Assembly: GCF_020329435.1 (NCBI RefSeq)
Contig: NZ_JAGKJK010000015.1
Span: forward strand, 1-64,000
Length of the DNA stretch: 64,000 bases
Reading direction: 5' to 3'
Source: Bradyrhizobium hereditatis
GTDB taxonomy: Bacteria > Pseudomonadota > Alphaproteobacteria > Rhizobiales > Xanthobacteraceae
The position numbers and the translations under genes are program-made. The notes beneath the pieces were generated by a model. That model was not told the origin of the DNA. It was given only the letters and a program-made list of their open reading frames with translations, and did not search any database. Positions 35,830 through 44,928 of this stretch are shown one piece after another (the first letter of the stretch is position 1; every line of letters starts with the position of its first letter).

Positions 35830-37953
35830 ATGACGACATGTGACGAAATCGAGGCCGACAAACCCAGCGACCAGCCCAGCTTGATCCGGCTGGTGCTGTT
35901 CTTTGTGATGCAAGGCGTTGCCGTAATCCTGGTCGGGTTTGCGGCATTATTTTTGAGCTTTGAGCCGGTCTGGTCGGCCGAGCGCCTGCAATCCAACTAC
36001 CTCAAGCCCGGCGATGCGCGGGCCGGTTCGCTACTCCTCAAGATCGACGAGGGATATGCCGATGCGTCACGGCTCGACGTCGATGTCGATCTCACCGTGT
36101 CCGGCCCCACGGTTCGCGCCCGCGTCACCCAGATTTTCCGTAACCCGTCTAAAGACTGGGTCGAAGCGGTCTACGTCTACCCGCTGCCATCAGGCGGCGC
36201 GGTCGATTCGCTGAAGATGGTGATCGGCGATCGCGTCGTGGTCGGCGACATCAAGGAGCGGCAGCAAGCGAAGGCGATCTACGAACAGGCCAAGCAGAAT
36301 GGGCAAAAGGCCGCGCTGACCGAACAGGAACGGCCGAACATCTTCACCAACTCGGTCGCCAATATCGGCCCCGGCGAAACCGTGCTGGTACAGATCGAAT
36401 ATCAGGGGCCGTTCCAGCAATCCGGCACAGAATTTTCGCTGCGCGTGCCGATGGTCGTCGCGCCGCGCTACAATCCCGCACCGGTCGTGCAGAGCGTCGA
36501 CTTCGAGCCCGGCGGCGGTTGGGGTGCGACCAAGTCCGATCCCGTTCCGGATCGCGACCGCATCTCACCCCAGGTGCTCGATCCCGCCACCAACGCGCCG
36601 GTCAACCCGACCCGCATCACCGTGCGGCTGCAAGCCGGCTTCCCGCTCGGCGAAGTCAAGAGCCACCATCACGCGATCAAGACCGAAAAGCCCGACGCCA
36701 ACAGGAGCATTATCAGGCTTGCCGAAGGCCCGGTGCCGGCCGACCGCGATTTCGAGCTGACCTGGAAGCCCGCGGCGGAGCAAGCGCCGTCGGTTGGGCT
36801 GTTCCGTGAGCGCGTCGGCGACAGCGACTATCTACTCGCCTTCGTCACGCCGCCTTCGGTCGAACAGGCGCAGCAGAAACCGCTGCCGCGCGAGGTGATC
36901 TTCGTAATCGACAATTCCGGCTCGATGGGCGGCGTGTCGATCATCCAGGCCAAGGCGAGCCTCATTTACGCGCTCGGCCGCCTGCAGCCGAACGATCGCT
37001 TCAACGTCATTCGCTTCGACCACACCATGGAGGTGCTGTTCCCATCAGCCGTGCCGGCCGATAGCGAGCACATCAGCCGCGCCACCTCGTTCGTTGGCGC
37101 GCTGCGGGCCAATGGTGGCACCGAAATGGTGCCGGCGATGCGCGCGGCGCTGTTCGACAAGGCTGGCGATGCCAACTACGTCCGGCAAGTCGTGTTCCTG
37201 ACCGACGGTGCGATCGGCAACGAGCAGCAACTGTTCGAAACCATCAATGCGCTGCGCGGCCGCTCGCGCATCTTCATGGTCGGCATCGGCTCAGCCCCGA
37301 ACACCTACCTAATGACGCGCGCTGCCGAACTCGGCCGCGGCACGTTCACCCATATCGGCTCAGTGGAGCAGGTCGAGGAGCGGATGCGCGGCCTGTTCGC
37401 CAAGCTGGAGAATCCCGCGGTGACTAATCTCACCGCAAAATTCTCCGAAGCCGCGGCGGATATCACGCCCGTCGCCATCCCGGACGTCTATCGCGACGAG
37501 CCGCTGGTGCTGGCGGCAAAGCTCGACAAGCTCGCGGGCTCGGTCGAGATCAACGGCCGCGTCGGCGATCGTCCCTGGGTCGTCACCCTGCCGCTGGCGA
37601 ATGCCGCCGAAGGCAAGGGCCTCTCCAAGCTCTGGGCTCGGCGCAAGATTGCGGATGCGGAGGTTGCGCGCACCACGCGGCAGGCAACTCCGGAAGATGC
37701 CGACAGGACCATCCTGGCGCTGGCGCTCGAGCATCAGCTCGTCACCCGCCTGACCAGCCTGGTCGCGGTCGACAAGACGCCGAGCCGTCCCCAGGGCGAA
37801 CCGCTCAAGCTCTCGGAATTGCCGATCAACCTGCCGGCAGGCTGGGATTTTGAAAAAGTGTTCGGCGAGACTCGCCTACAAGGTCCGCCCGCTGAACGGC
37901 GTCTGGGCGACGCCGCCCTATCTGCACAACGGTTCGGTGCCGACCATCGATGA
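35830..37953 (+). CDS. VIT/VWA-domain protein (marine proteobacterial sortase-target-like), C-terminus replaced
   Basis: A predicted 707-residue surface-type protein. ATG 35830 follows GGGAG. After a membrane helix (residues 17-45) comes a VIT domain (about 65-195; VRARVTQIFRNPSKDWVEAVYVYPLP), then a von Willebrand A domain from about 355 (VIFVIDNSGSMGG, MIDAS motif; VVFLTDGAIGNE). This is the plan of the sortase-target proteins of proteobacteria, which end in a sorting signal and a membrane anchor. Here the usual AGWDFEKVFGE segment stops at residue 680, and 27 unrelated residues follow (TRLQGPPAERR...), read out of frame from a cytochrome gene. The sorting signal and any neighbouring sortase are absent, so the product is probably not anchored normally. 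Confidence 0.85.
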   Translation: MTTCDEIEADKPSDQPSLIRLVLFFVMQGVAVILVGFAALFLSFEPVWSAERLQSNYLKPGDARAGSLLLKIDEGYADASRLDVDVDLTVSGPTVRARVTQIFRNPSKDWVEAVYVYPLPSGGAVDSLKMVIGDRVVVGDIKERQQAKAIYEQAKQNGQKAALTEQERPNIFTNSVANIGPGETVLVQIEYQGPFQQSGTEFSLRVPMVVAPRYNPAPVVQSVDFEPGGGWGATKSDPVPDRDRISPQVLDPATNAPVNPTRITVRLQAGFPLGEVKSHHHAIKTEKPDANRSIIRLAEGPVPADRDFELTWKPAAEQAPSVGLFRERVGDSDYLLAFVTPPSVEQAQQKPLPREVIFVIDNSGSMGGVSIIQAKASLIYALGRLQPNDRFNVIRFDHTMEVLFPSAVPADSEHISRATSFVGALRANGGTEMVPAMRAALFDKAGDANYVRQVVFLTDGAIGNEQQLFETINALRGRSRIFMVGIGSAPNTYLMTRAAELGRGTFTHIGSVEQVEERMRGLFAKLENPAVTNLTAKFSEAAADITPVAIPDVYRDEPLVLAAKLDKLAGSVEINGRVGDRPWVVTLPLANAAEGKGLSKLWARRKIADAEVARTTRQATPEDADRTILALALEHQLVTRLTSLVAVDKTPSRPQGEPLKLSELPINLPAGWDFEKVFGETRLQGPPAERRLGDAALSAQRFGADHR

Positions 37954-38209
37954 TCTATTGGGAGACCCGGAAAAGCGGCCGAAGAAATTCTATCTCGGCA
38001 GCCGCGAATACGATCCCGTCAAGCTCGGTTACAAGACCGACCCGATCACGGGCGGTTTCGAGTTCGATACCTCCATTCGCGGCAATTCGAACAGAGGTCA
38101 CGAATTCAGGAAAGACTACGACAAGAACAAGGAAATCAAGGGCGTGATCGGGCCGGAGCTGTCAGCGGATGATCGCAAGGCGCTGATCGAGTATCTCAAG
38201 ACGCTCTGA
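37868..38209 (+). pseudogene. 3' fragment of a cytochrome c / di-haem peroxidase-like gene
   Basis: In a second frame, starting where the VIT/VWA similarity ends, the sequence encodes YKVRPLNGVWATPPYLHNGSVP, then KKFYLGSREYDPVKLGY and a final RKALIEYLKTL. This pattern (RPLNGxWAT.PYLHNGSVP ... REYDPVKxGY) marks the C-terminal domain of large di-haem cytochromes related to cytochrome c peroxidase and RoxA. About 110 residues remain. No CXXCH haem motif is present, so it cannot be a working cytochrome. It has no start of its own beyond a TTG inside the VIT/VWA gene. Confidence 0.75.
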
Positions 38210-38300
38210 GCCCGTCTATGCATGCGCCACGCGGCCGGGCACTGCCAGGCCGCTGGCGTTTTCCGACGCAACGCGGCGCAGATCTGATTGGGCGCCGCGC

Positions 38301-38543
38301 CTATCGGCTGGCCACCAGCCGCAATTGCGGCTTGATCGTTTCTTCGAGCTCGGACTTGAGCTGGCGCACGCGCGGGTCGCCCGAGCGCGCCGCGCACACC
38401 GCATATTGGTTGACCGAGCGCTTGAGCGCGCGCCGCTCCTCCGCAGTCCGCGTCACTTCCGGGCTGGACAGCCTCAGCACCATGCCGCCGAGTTGCACCA
38501 GCACTTCGTCAAGCGCCTGATCCATTCCAGCAAATTGATCCAT
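38301..38543 (-). CDS. Small hypothetical protein (80 aa)
   Basis: An 80-residue soluble protein, MDQFAGMDQALDEVLVQLGG followed by a charged helical region with RALKRSVNQYAVC and ending LKSELEETIKPQLRLVASR. It has no membrane segment or known motif. The ATG is preceded by GGGAG at a good distance (seven bases), and the composition and codon use are like its neighbours, so I take it as a real gene. It reads toward the cytochrome fragment (convergent). Function unknown. Confidence 0.65.
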   Translation of the reverse strand: MDQFAGMDQALDEVLVQLGGMVLRLSSPEVTRTAEERRALKRSVNQYAVCAARSGDPRVRQLKSELEETIKPQLRLVASR

Positions 38544-38776
38544 CGCACCACTCCCTCGAAAAGGAGTAATGAGCCGCGCGCCGGTCCGTTCCCCGGCGCG
38601 CTCGTTTACGGATAATGGTCAGTAAACGGATGGCGATTCTATCAGCGCGCGCCGCGCATCTGCTTGCCGGAATCATTATCAATTGAAGGAAATCGGCCGG
38701 GCCTGCCGCAGAAACGACGCGATTGCGGTGGCCTCGCCTGTTACCTATGCTGCCGCCCCGTCTCACGAGGCCCCGC

Positions 38777-39739
38777 ATGATTCCGCCGCTTGATCCTGTC
38801 GTCGCCCAGATCATCCCGCTCCTGCCGCTGCGCGATCCCACGACGATGACGCCGCAGAGCGCCCGTGATGCCCTGCGCGCACTGGCCGCCTCGCGCGCGG
38901 CGGTGCCGCCGCCGCGGGTAGCGAGCACGGAAGACATCAAAGTGAAGGGCGCAGCCGGGTTCCTTGGCGCACGGGTCTACCGGAACTCGAACGAAAAGTC
39001 GCCGACGGTGGTGTTTTTCCACGGCGGCGGCTGGGTAGCCGGCGATCTCGAGACCCATGACCGGCAGGCGCGCTGGCTTGCGATCGAGACCGGCGCGGTC
39101 GTCGTCTCCGTCGATTATCGCCGTCCGCCCGAGGTGTGTTTTCCCGGCGCGTTCGAAGACGCCTTCGCGGCGACCAAAGATGTCATTGCCCGCATCGCCG
39201 AGTTCGGCGGTGATGCCGCGCGCGTCGGCGTCGCCGGTGACAGCGCCGGCGGCAATCTCGCGGCCACCACCGCAATCGCCTGCCGCGACGCCGGGATCAG
39301 GCTAGCCGCGCAGCTGCTGGTCTATCCCGTCACCGACGTCCTCGGCAATTTTGCCGATGCAACAGAGAACGCGCGCTTTCCCTCGCGCACTGAGAACGCG
39401 GAAGGCTATTTCCTCACCCGCGCGACCATGGAATGGTTTTGTGGCCACTACCTCGGAGACAGCACTCACGGCTCCGACTGGCGCGTGTCGCCGTTGCGCG
39501 CCAAAAATCTCGCCGGCGTCGCGCCGGCAATCGTCTGCACCGCCTGGTTCGATCCGCTGCGCGACGAGGGCAAGGCCTATGCCGACGCCCTGACGGCCGC
39601 CGGCGTGCCGACTAGCTACTATGACGGTCTCGGCCTGATCCACGGCTATTTCGGTCTCGGCGAAGCTTCCGAGACCGCAAAGCGAGAGGCGCAGCGCGCC
39701 CGCGCCGATTTCAAGGCGCTGCTGGACAAGGGCGCGTAG
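38777..39739 (+). CDS. Alpha/beta hydrolase, HSL-type esterase
   Basis: A 320-residue esterase/lipase of the hormone-sensitive-lipase group. The oxyanion motif HGGGWVAGD is followed by the nucleophile motif GDSAGGN; the acid is in AWFDPLRDEG and the histidine in LIHGYF, giving a complete catalytic triad. ATG 38777 is chosen because the frame's earlier codons (from 38723) are Arg/Pro-rich and not conserved-looking. It would hydrolyse short-chain esters in the cytoplasm. It is followed directly by the opposite-strand tRNA gene. Confidence 0.9.
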   Translation: MIPPLDPVVAQIIPLLPLRDPTTMTPQSARDALRALAASRAAVPPPRVASTEDIKVKGAAGFLGARVYRNSNEKSPTVVFFHGGGWVAGDLETHDRQARWLAIETGAVVVSVDYRRPPEVCFPGAFEDAFAATKDVIARIAEFGGDAARVGVAGDSAGGNLAATTAIACRDAGIRLAAQLLVYPVTDVLGNFADATENARFPSRTENAEGYFLTRATMEWFCGHYLGDSTHGSDWRVSPLRAKNLAGVAPAIVCTAWFDPLRDEGKAYADALTAAGVPTSYYDGLGLIHGYFGLGEASETAKREAQRARADFKALLDKGA

Positions 39740-39755
39740 TCGGCGATTGCAGGGC

Positions 39756-39832
<77 letters not shown>

Positions 39833-40415
39833 GCGGACCTGCGTGGTAAGACAGGTACCGGCGCTTCATAGCAAAGCGAGACTGGCATCGCCAGCCCTTC
39901 ACGTGCGTGTCCTCAAATCCTCGCACCGTCATCGCCGGCCGTCTTTCCAAGCATCCACGCTCTTTGGCTAAGACCAAGGCATGAATGCCCGAAACAAGCA
40001 GACAAACTGGCGAACCGATCGGGGCGTGCCGGATTGGCGCAATGGCGGCATATGCATCCCCCGCCCGGTGCCGAGCGCAGACGGCAGCAAGCGCCCATGC
40101 CGGGAACGGGTTAGATGTCAGCGCGTACCGATGCGTTGGTGTCGCAGCAAGAAACCGGCAAAATAACTGCGTCCATCGTTCCCCGTTGCGGCCGGTTGTC
40201 ACCCAGCATGGGCTGTCGATTCAACGCAGCCAGGGGGCATCTGTTTCCGAAGGAAGGCGCATCCTGTGTCGCTTCGGAACGCCCAAAAGGCCTGCAGATT
40301 GCGCAGGCAGCGTCCGCTTGCCGACTTTCGCCGCAAACTTCATCCGAAACGATGAGGAACATTCGCGCGCGCGTTCAGTTCTACGGAAACCGATCAACCT
40401 TTCGAGGAGGATACA
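39833..40415. other. Intergenic region between tRNA and PRC-barrel gene
   Basis: About 580 bases. The promoter of the tRNA should lie just after 39832 (minus strand) and that of the PRC-barrel gene near 40300-40400. Open frames cross the region but show no motif, signal or ribosome site, and I do not call them genes. Confidence 0.45.
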
Positions 40416-40907
40416 ATGCAGAAAATGTTAGCAGCGGCTCTCCTGAGTGCCGCCATCTTCAGTGCTCCCGCCTATGCGCAGACCCCGCAGACGGCTCAGC
40501 CCGCCGCTCCCGCCGCCTCGCAGGAAAAGATGGACCTCAAGGGCAACTGGCGCGCGTCCAAGCTCATGGGCCTCGACGTCTATAACGACGCCAACGAGAA
40601 GCTCGGCGACATCAATGAACTGATCCTGGACAAGAACGGCAAGGTCGCTGCCGTGGTCATCGGGATCGGCGGCTTCCTCGGTATGGGCGAGCACGACATC
40701 GCGGTTTCCATGGATAAGCTCAAATTCATGGAGGAGCCGATGCGCACGGCAACGACAACGACCCCGCGCGAGACCACGACCGGCGCGGCCACGACCGGCG
40801 CGGCCACTACGACCGCGAACGACTGGACTCCGGATCACGCCGTCATGAGCGGCACCAAGGAGCAGCTCAAGGCGATGCCGCAGTTCAAATATTCGGACTA
40901 CAACTAA
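40416..40907 (+). CDS. Exported PRC-barrel domain protein
   Basis: A 163-residue protein with a signal peptide (MQKMLAAALLSAAIFSAPAYA). One PRC-barrel domain follows (about 45-105; WRASKLMGLDVYNDANEKLGDINELILDKNGKVAAVVIGIGGFLG). A Thr/Ala-rich low-complexity stretch (TTTTPRETTTGAATTGAATT) comes next, and the protein ends with a short conserved-looking tail. The start follows AGGAGGATACA, an excellent ribosome site, and a strong terminator follows the stop, so it is a single-gene unit. PRC-barrel proteins of this exported kind are widespread in rhizobia with unclear roles. Confidence 0.9.
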   Translation: MQKMLAAALLSAAIFSAPAYAQTPQTAQPAAPAASQEKMDLKGNWRASKLMGLDVYNDANEKLGDINELILDKNGKVAAVVIGIGGFLGMGEHDIAVSMDKLKFMEEPMRTATTTTPRETTTGAATTGAATTTANDWTPDHAVMSGTKEQLKAMPQFKYSDYN

Positions 40908-40931
40908 GACGTCCGATATTCTCGGCTGATC

Positions 40932-40958
40932 AAGGCCCCACCTCGGTGGGGCCTTTTT
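40932..40958 (+). terminator. Rho-independent terminator after the PRC-barrel gene
   Basis: GGCCCCACC pairs perfectly with GGTGGGGCC around a two-base loop sequence TC and is followed by TTTTT. It lies about 25 bases after the PRC-barrel stop and is the clearest intrinsic terminator in the window. Confidence 0.9.
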
Positions 40959-40989
40959 CATGAGCGGGTCAAGCTGAAGCGCTGTCGAG

Positions 40990-41949
40990 CTACGCCTTGA
41001 TGTTGTTCTCGCGCACGACCTGGCCCCAGATGCTGACCTGCTTGGCGAAGAACGTGCCGAACTCCTTGCCGTCGGCGAGCAGAAGCTTCATCTGCTGGGT
41101 CTCTTGCAATTGCGAGGCCACGGCCGGTTCGCTCAAGATCTCCTTCACCGATTTCGCCATGCTGGCGATGACGTCCGCCGGCGTGTCCTTGGGCGCGAAA
41201 ATTCCCCACCACGCCAGCGTCTCGAAATCGGGGAATCCCGCCTCGATCGCGGTCTGAGTGTCTTTCAGCGCCGGCAGCCGCTCGCGGCCCAATTGCAGGA
41301 TCGGCCGCAGCCTGTTGGTGCCGAGTTGCGCCGTGATCAGCGCCGCCGATCCCACGATCATGTCGACATGGCCGCCGAGCACGTCGTTCATCGCCGGTCC
41401 GCCGCCGCGATAGGGCACATGGGTGATCTCAACGCCGGCCTTCTTGCCGAGCACCGTCATTGCGAGATGACCGAGTGTGCCGATGCCGACGGAGGCATAT
41501 TTCACCGCGCCGGGATTTGCCTTGCAGGCCGCCACCACGTCGGCAAAGGTCTTGTACGGCCGATCGGCATTCGCCGCGACAACGTAAGGCGCGGTGCCGA
41601 CCAGGAACACCGGCACGAGGTCCTTCTCGACATCCACGCCCGGCTTTTCCAGGATCGAGGGAATGACCGCGTGCGAATCGAACGTCACCAGGAACGTCGC
41701 GCCGTCAGGCGCACTCTTGGCGACCTGGATGGCGCCGAGCGAGCCCGCCGCACCCGACTTGTTCTCCACCAGCACCGTGCGGCCAAGCTTCGTCTGCAAG
41801 TGAGACTGCAACAACCGCGCCAGCGCATCGGTGGAGCCTCCCGGCGGAAACGGCACCACCAGCGTCATGTTCTTGGCCGGCTGCGCCAGCGCTGGCGCAG
41901 CCGCAAATGCGGCGGATGCCGCAAGCAGATTGCGTCTTGTGATTTTCAT
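40990..41949 (-). CDS. TctC/Bug-type substrate-binding protein (orphan)
   Basis: A 319-residue extracytoplasmic receptor of the tripartite tricarboxylate transporter type. It has a Tat-like signal (KITRRNLLAASAAFAAAPALAQ) and then LVVPFPPGGSTDALARLL, the Bug-family opening, followed by GAAGSLGAIQVAKSAPDG. ATG 41949 follows GGGAGGAGAG, so the longer frame to 42183 is rejected. The membrane subunits TctA and TctB are not nearby. It is the last of three genes (RraA-like, cupin, TctC) on this strand. Bug proteins bind carboxylates, so an organic-acid ligand is likely. Confidence 0.9.
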   Translation of the reverse strand: MKITRRNLLAASAAFAAAPALAQPAKNMTLVVPFPPGGSTDALARLLQSHLQTKLGRTVLVENKSGAAGSLGAIQVAKSAPDGATFLVTFDSHAVIPSILEKPGVDVEKDLVPVFLVGTAPYVVAANADRPYKTFADVVAACKANPGAVKYASVGIGTLGHLAMTVLGKKAGVEITHVPYRGGGPAMNDVLGGHVDMIVGSAALITAQLGTNRLRPILQLGRERLPALKDTQTAIEAGFPDFETLAWWGIFAPKDTPADVIASMAKSVKEILSEPAVASQLQETQQMKLLLADGKEFGTFFAKQVSIWGQVVRENNIKA

Positions 41950-42001
41950 CACAACTCTCCTCCCATTAGCGCCCGCGATTTTTTGTTTTTGCAGGCTTTG
42001 C

Positions 42002-42370
42002 TTATGTGCCGAAGCCGGACCCGGCTTTCCTGTACTCGGGCCGCGGCGGGCTGAAGATGTCAAGCACGCGGGCGCCTTCCGGTCCAGCCCGCATGGTGTG
42101 CGGCACGTTTCCCGGCGTGCGCCAGAAATCGCCCTTCTTGACCGGAATTTCCTCGCCGCCCTGGACGCGGATGGCCGAGCCATCCAGCAGCACGCCCCAT
42201 TGCTCCTCGGGGTGATGATGCAGCGTGCCTTGCGCGTGCGGCGCCAGCGTCACCACCGAGAGCATCGCCTGCTCGCCGGAGAAGATGCGCGTCGTGACGC
42301 CGGCGGCGAGTTCGCGAAACAGGCCATCGGCCGGGTTGTCCAGATTGTGAAATTCGTCCTTCTGACTCAT
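42002..42370 (-). CDS. Cupin-domain protein
   Basis: A 122-residue single-domain cupin. The first metal motif reads HHHPEEQWGVLLDG, and the second motif is G-DFWRTPGNVPH. Such small cupins bind a metal and act as isomerases, dioxygenases or sensors. The start follows GGAGGAATC. It lies between the RraA-like and TctC-like genes and shares their strand, so the three probably work on one carboxylate. Its own reaction is unknown. Confidence 0.88.
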   Translation of the reverse strand: MSQKDEFHNLDNPADGLFRELAAGVTTRIFSGEQAMLSVVTLAPHAQGTLHHHPEEQWGVLLDGSAIRVQGGEEIPVKKGDFWRTPGNVPHTMRAGPEGARVLDIFSPPRPEYRKAGSGFGT

Positions 42371-42404
42371 GATTTGATTCCTCCGTCAGCGCTCGTTGCT
42401 GGCT

Positions 42405-43043
42405 TCAGGACTTGCCGTAGCTGCCCTGGTAACGGCCTTCGCGGATCGAGATGATGGTTTGCTGCTCGCGCGCGATCTGGGCGCGGACCGCTTCCAAGAG
42501 GCTCGCCGCCACAGCAGTGGGAAACGACACCACGCCGTCTTCGTCACCCACGACTATGTCGCCCGGCGAAATCACCGAGCCGCCGACGGAAACCGGCACG
42601 TTGATCTCGCCCGGCCCGCTCTTATAGGGCCCGCGGTGAATGGCGCTGCGCGCAAAGCATGGAAAGTCGGAGGCCGCAAACGAAGCGGCGTCGCGGATGG
42701 CGCCATCGATCACATAGCCCGCGGCGCCGCGGTATTCGGCGATGTTCTTCATGATCTCGCCGACCAGGGCCCGCGTCTCGTCGCCGCCACCGTCGACCAC
42801 GATGACGTCGCCAGGACCGACCAGCTCAAGCGCCCGGTGGATCGCCAGATTATCCCCCGGCCGCGTGCGCACGGTGAAGGCCACGCCGACCAGCTTGCCG
42901 CCGCGATGGAAGGGGCGCAGGCCTACCGCCCCCGGCAGGCGGGCAAGATTGTCAGAGATGACGGACGTGGGCGCCCCCCTGAACGCCTCGATCAGATCGG
43001 GCGCGGGCTTCGGCACACTTGCCATGGCTGTCGTGATGCTCAT
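42405..43043 (-). CDS. RraA-family aldolase/regulator-like protein
   Basis: A 212-residue protein of the RraA/HMG aldolase fold. The core motif GPGDVIVVDGGGDETRALVGEI and the following GYVIDGAIRDAASF (with the conserved Arg-Asp) match 4-carboxy-4-hydroxy-2-oxoadipate aldolases (LigK type) as well as the RNase E inhibitor RraA. As it travels with a carboxylate-binding protein and a cupin, an aldolase or decarboxylase role seems more likely than RNase regulation. It is the first gene of this small minus-strand cluster. Confidence 0.88.
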   Translation of the reverse strand: MSITTAMASVPKPAPDLIEAFRGAPTSVISDNLARLPGAVGLRPFHRGGKLVGVAFTVRTRPGDNLAIHRALELVGPGDVIVVDGGGDETRALVGEIMKNIAEYRGAAGYVIDGAIRDAASFAASDFPCFARSAIHRGPYKSGPGEINVPVSVGGSVISPGDIVVGDEDGVVSFPTAVAASLLEAVRAQIAREQQTIISIREGRYQGSYGKS

Positions 43044-43707
43044 GCAGACTGTTTCCCCTCTATCTGGGCCGAACCTTTCGCCATTTCGGCATGGCGCGGC
43101 GACTTGAATTGTTCCGTTGCAGCAAAACCAATAGCATTCCGTAGGAACAGCTATAATGGATTTGCAACCCGCGGCGCGGTGCCCAGTACATGCCCGTCTA
43201 AACTGTCGGCAATCTCTCCGGTCCGTACCCGGGGTCCACCCCTCTCCCTAACCCTCCCGGCAAGGGGGAAGGAAGCCTTGGCGATGTGCTCACCTCACGC
43301 GCATTATGGCTTCTCCCTGCATCACGGCTACTTCTGCACTTTGGCAAGGAGTGAGCGAAACGTCAGCAGCTGTGAGGGACGCACGGCGGAAGGGTTCCCT
43401 CTCCCCTTGCGGGAGAGGGTTAGGGAGAGGGGTGCCGCTTGCTCCGCTGCATGACGATCAGCAAGAACAACTCTTTCCACGAACATTGCCGTTGCGCGTG
43501 TCTCGTTGATGCACCGTCGAACTCCTTCGCCCATCGTTCGCCCGTGGCGTACCCCTCTCCCCACCCCGCAAGCCGTGTCACCACCAGCCGCAGCGCAATG
43601 CAGGCAACAGGAAATCGTGCTTGCCTGGCCACACGTGTTAACATCAGCTTAACCAAACCCGTTCGACGCTAACATCGGATTCGACGCTTCAAGCCAGTCG
43701 CCTCGCA
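43044..43707. other. Intergenic region rich in repeats
   Basis: About 660 bases between divergent genes. It holds a CCCCTCTCCCTAACCCTC-type repeat in two opposed orientations (43238-43272 and 43398-43438), and a composite repeat running to about 43570. I see no gene here. Confidence 0.5.
43393..43570. repeat. Composite intergenic repeat, copy A
   Basis: It starts AAGGGTTCCCTCTCCCCTTG, contains the hairpin CTCTCCC...GGGAGAG and GGGTTAGGGAGAGGGGTGCC, and ends with GGCGTACCCCTCTCCCCA. The same ordered pieces occur at 52530-52690. The central 100 bases differ more than the ends. Confidence 0.65.
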
Positions 43708-44664
43708 ATGCCGTTTCAGAACCTTTCGCCTTCGCCGGCGCTCTCGATCGTTCAGTTTTCCGACATCGACGCCTTCCGGCCGGTCGAGTTTGTCGCGGAC
43801 GCCCGCAGCGTCCCGTTGACCCTTGCGAACTTCCACACCGCGCGCGCGATAGTGCAGTTGCCCCACTGCCAGGTCGCCGTGCTCACCTCGTTTCCCCGCA
43901 TCGTCGATGTCAGCTACCGCGCCGCGCATGGCGTCGTCATCTTTCAGCTCAAGGACGCCTACGAAGTATCGGTCAACGGCCTGTCCGTGAACCGTCCGAC
44001 CTTCGTCGGCATGCGCGGCAATGTGGATCTGAAGTTCGTCGAACCCCACGGGTCGCTGCACGCCATCATCACCCTTGGGGCCAGCCTGCGCGACCGTGAA
44101 TGGTTCGATACGCCGGATGAGTTATGCCCGTTCACGCCGCACGCCGACGACCTGGCGGTGGTTCGATCCGTCACCACCCGCATCCTGCAGACGGCTTCCG
44201 CCAGACCGGACCTGTTGCAGGAGCCGAACTCGGCGCTTGCCGTCCAGGAAGGCCTGTTGCTCGCGATCGACGAGATGTTCCGCCGCAGCAGGACGCCGGA
44301 ATTGACGAACCGGTTTGCCAGCCGGGGCTATTGCCGCCTGGTTCGCATGATCGACGAATATGTCGCCTTTCATCCCGCCGCGGCGATCTACAGCGCTGAG
44401 CTCGCCGAACAGTGCGGCGTGTCGGTGAGAACGCTGGGTACAGCGGTGGCAAGTGTCCGCGGCATGAGCCTGCATCGTTATTTGCGACTCAAGCAGCTTT
44501 GGTCCGCACGTGCGCAGCTCGTGAAAGGATCCGACGCTGTCACGGTGACGTCGTGCGCCCGCGCCAACGGCTTCCACCACATGGGCGAGTTTGCCAGGCT
44601 CTATCGCGCAACGTTCCATGAGACGGCCTCGCGCACGCTGGCCCGCGCCCGAGGCTCTGACTGA
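43708..44664 (+). CDS. AraC-family transcriptional regulator (AraC-binding-like domain)
   Basis: A 318-residue regulator. The N-terminal two thirds resemble the AraC_binding_2-type sensor domain (PFQNLSPSPALSIVQFSD...; VNRPTFVGMRGNVDL). The C-terminus holds the HTH pair with YSAELAEQCGVSVRTLGTAVASVRGMSLHRYLRLKQLWSARAQL and the second helix region VTSCARANGFHHMGEFARLYRATF. It stands alone between repeat-rich intergenic DNA and a hypothetical gene, so its target is not clear; the divergent RraA cluster is one candidate. Confidence 0.87.
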   Translation: MPFQNLSPSPALSIVQFSDIDAFRPVEFVADARSVPLTLANFHTARAIVQLPHCQVAVLTSFPRIVDVSYRAAHGVVIFQLKDAYEVSVNGLSVNRPTFVGMRGNVDLKFVEPHGSLHAIITLGASLRDREWFDTPDELCPFTPHADDLAVVRSVTTRILQTASARPDLLQEPNSALAVQEGLLLAIDEMFRRSRTPELTNRFASRGYCRLVRMIDEYVAFHPAAAIYSAELAEQCGVSVRTLGTAVASVRGMSLHRYLRLKQLWSARAQLVKGSDAVTVTSCARANGFHHMGEFARLYRATFHETASRTLARARGSD

Positions 44665-44928
44665 TTCTTGCCACAATGTGGCGCGCTTATCCGCTCGCTC
44701 CGAGACAGCGAAGTTAGATTCGTTGTAACATCTCGCGCGCAGCATCGCTTTGCTCTTGAATTTCTTTCGGATTTCTAAGGGCCTAGCGCTGAGTTCCAGC
44801 AGTCACATGTTCGAGGTAAGGTCACAACGCCAGCGGGAACATCGAGCAGTTTCGGGGTGACAGCGCTGCCAAAATGATGACAATCGACTCAGGCAAAGTT
44901 CCCTAGATTCGACTGGAGACCTCCGTCC

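Noticed and set aside
37850..38209. The 119-codon frame as an independent cytochrome gene
   Set aside because: It would start with a TTG inside the VIT/VWA gene, has no CXXCH haem site or signal peptide, and its first seven codons are only a frame-shifted reading of the neighbour.
39985..40431. A 148-codon open frame upstream of the PRC-barrel gene
   Set aside because: It has no ribosome site, no motif and an unusual mix of Arg, Ser and Cys residues, and it overlaps the start of the well-supported PRC-barrel gene in another frame.
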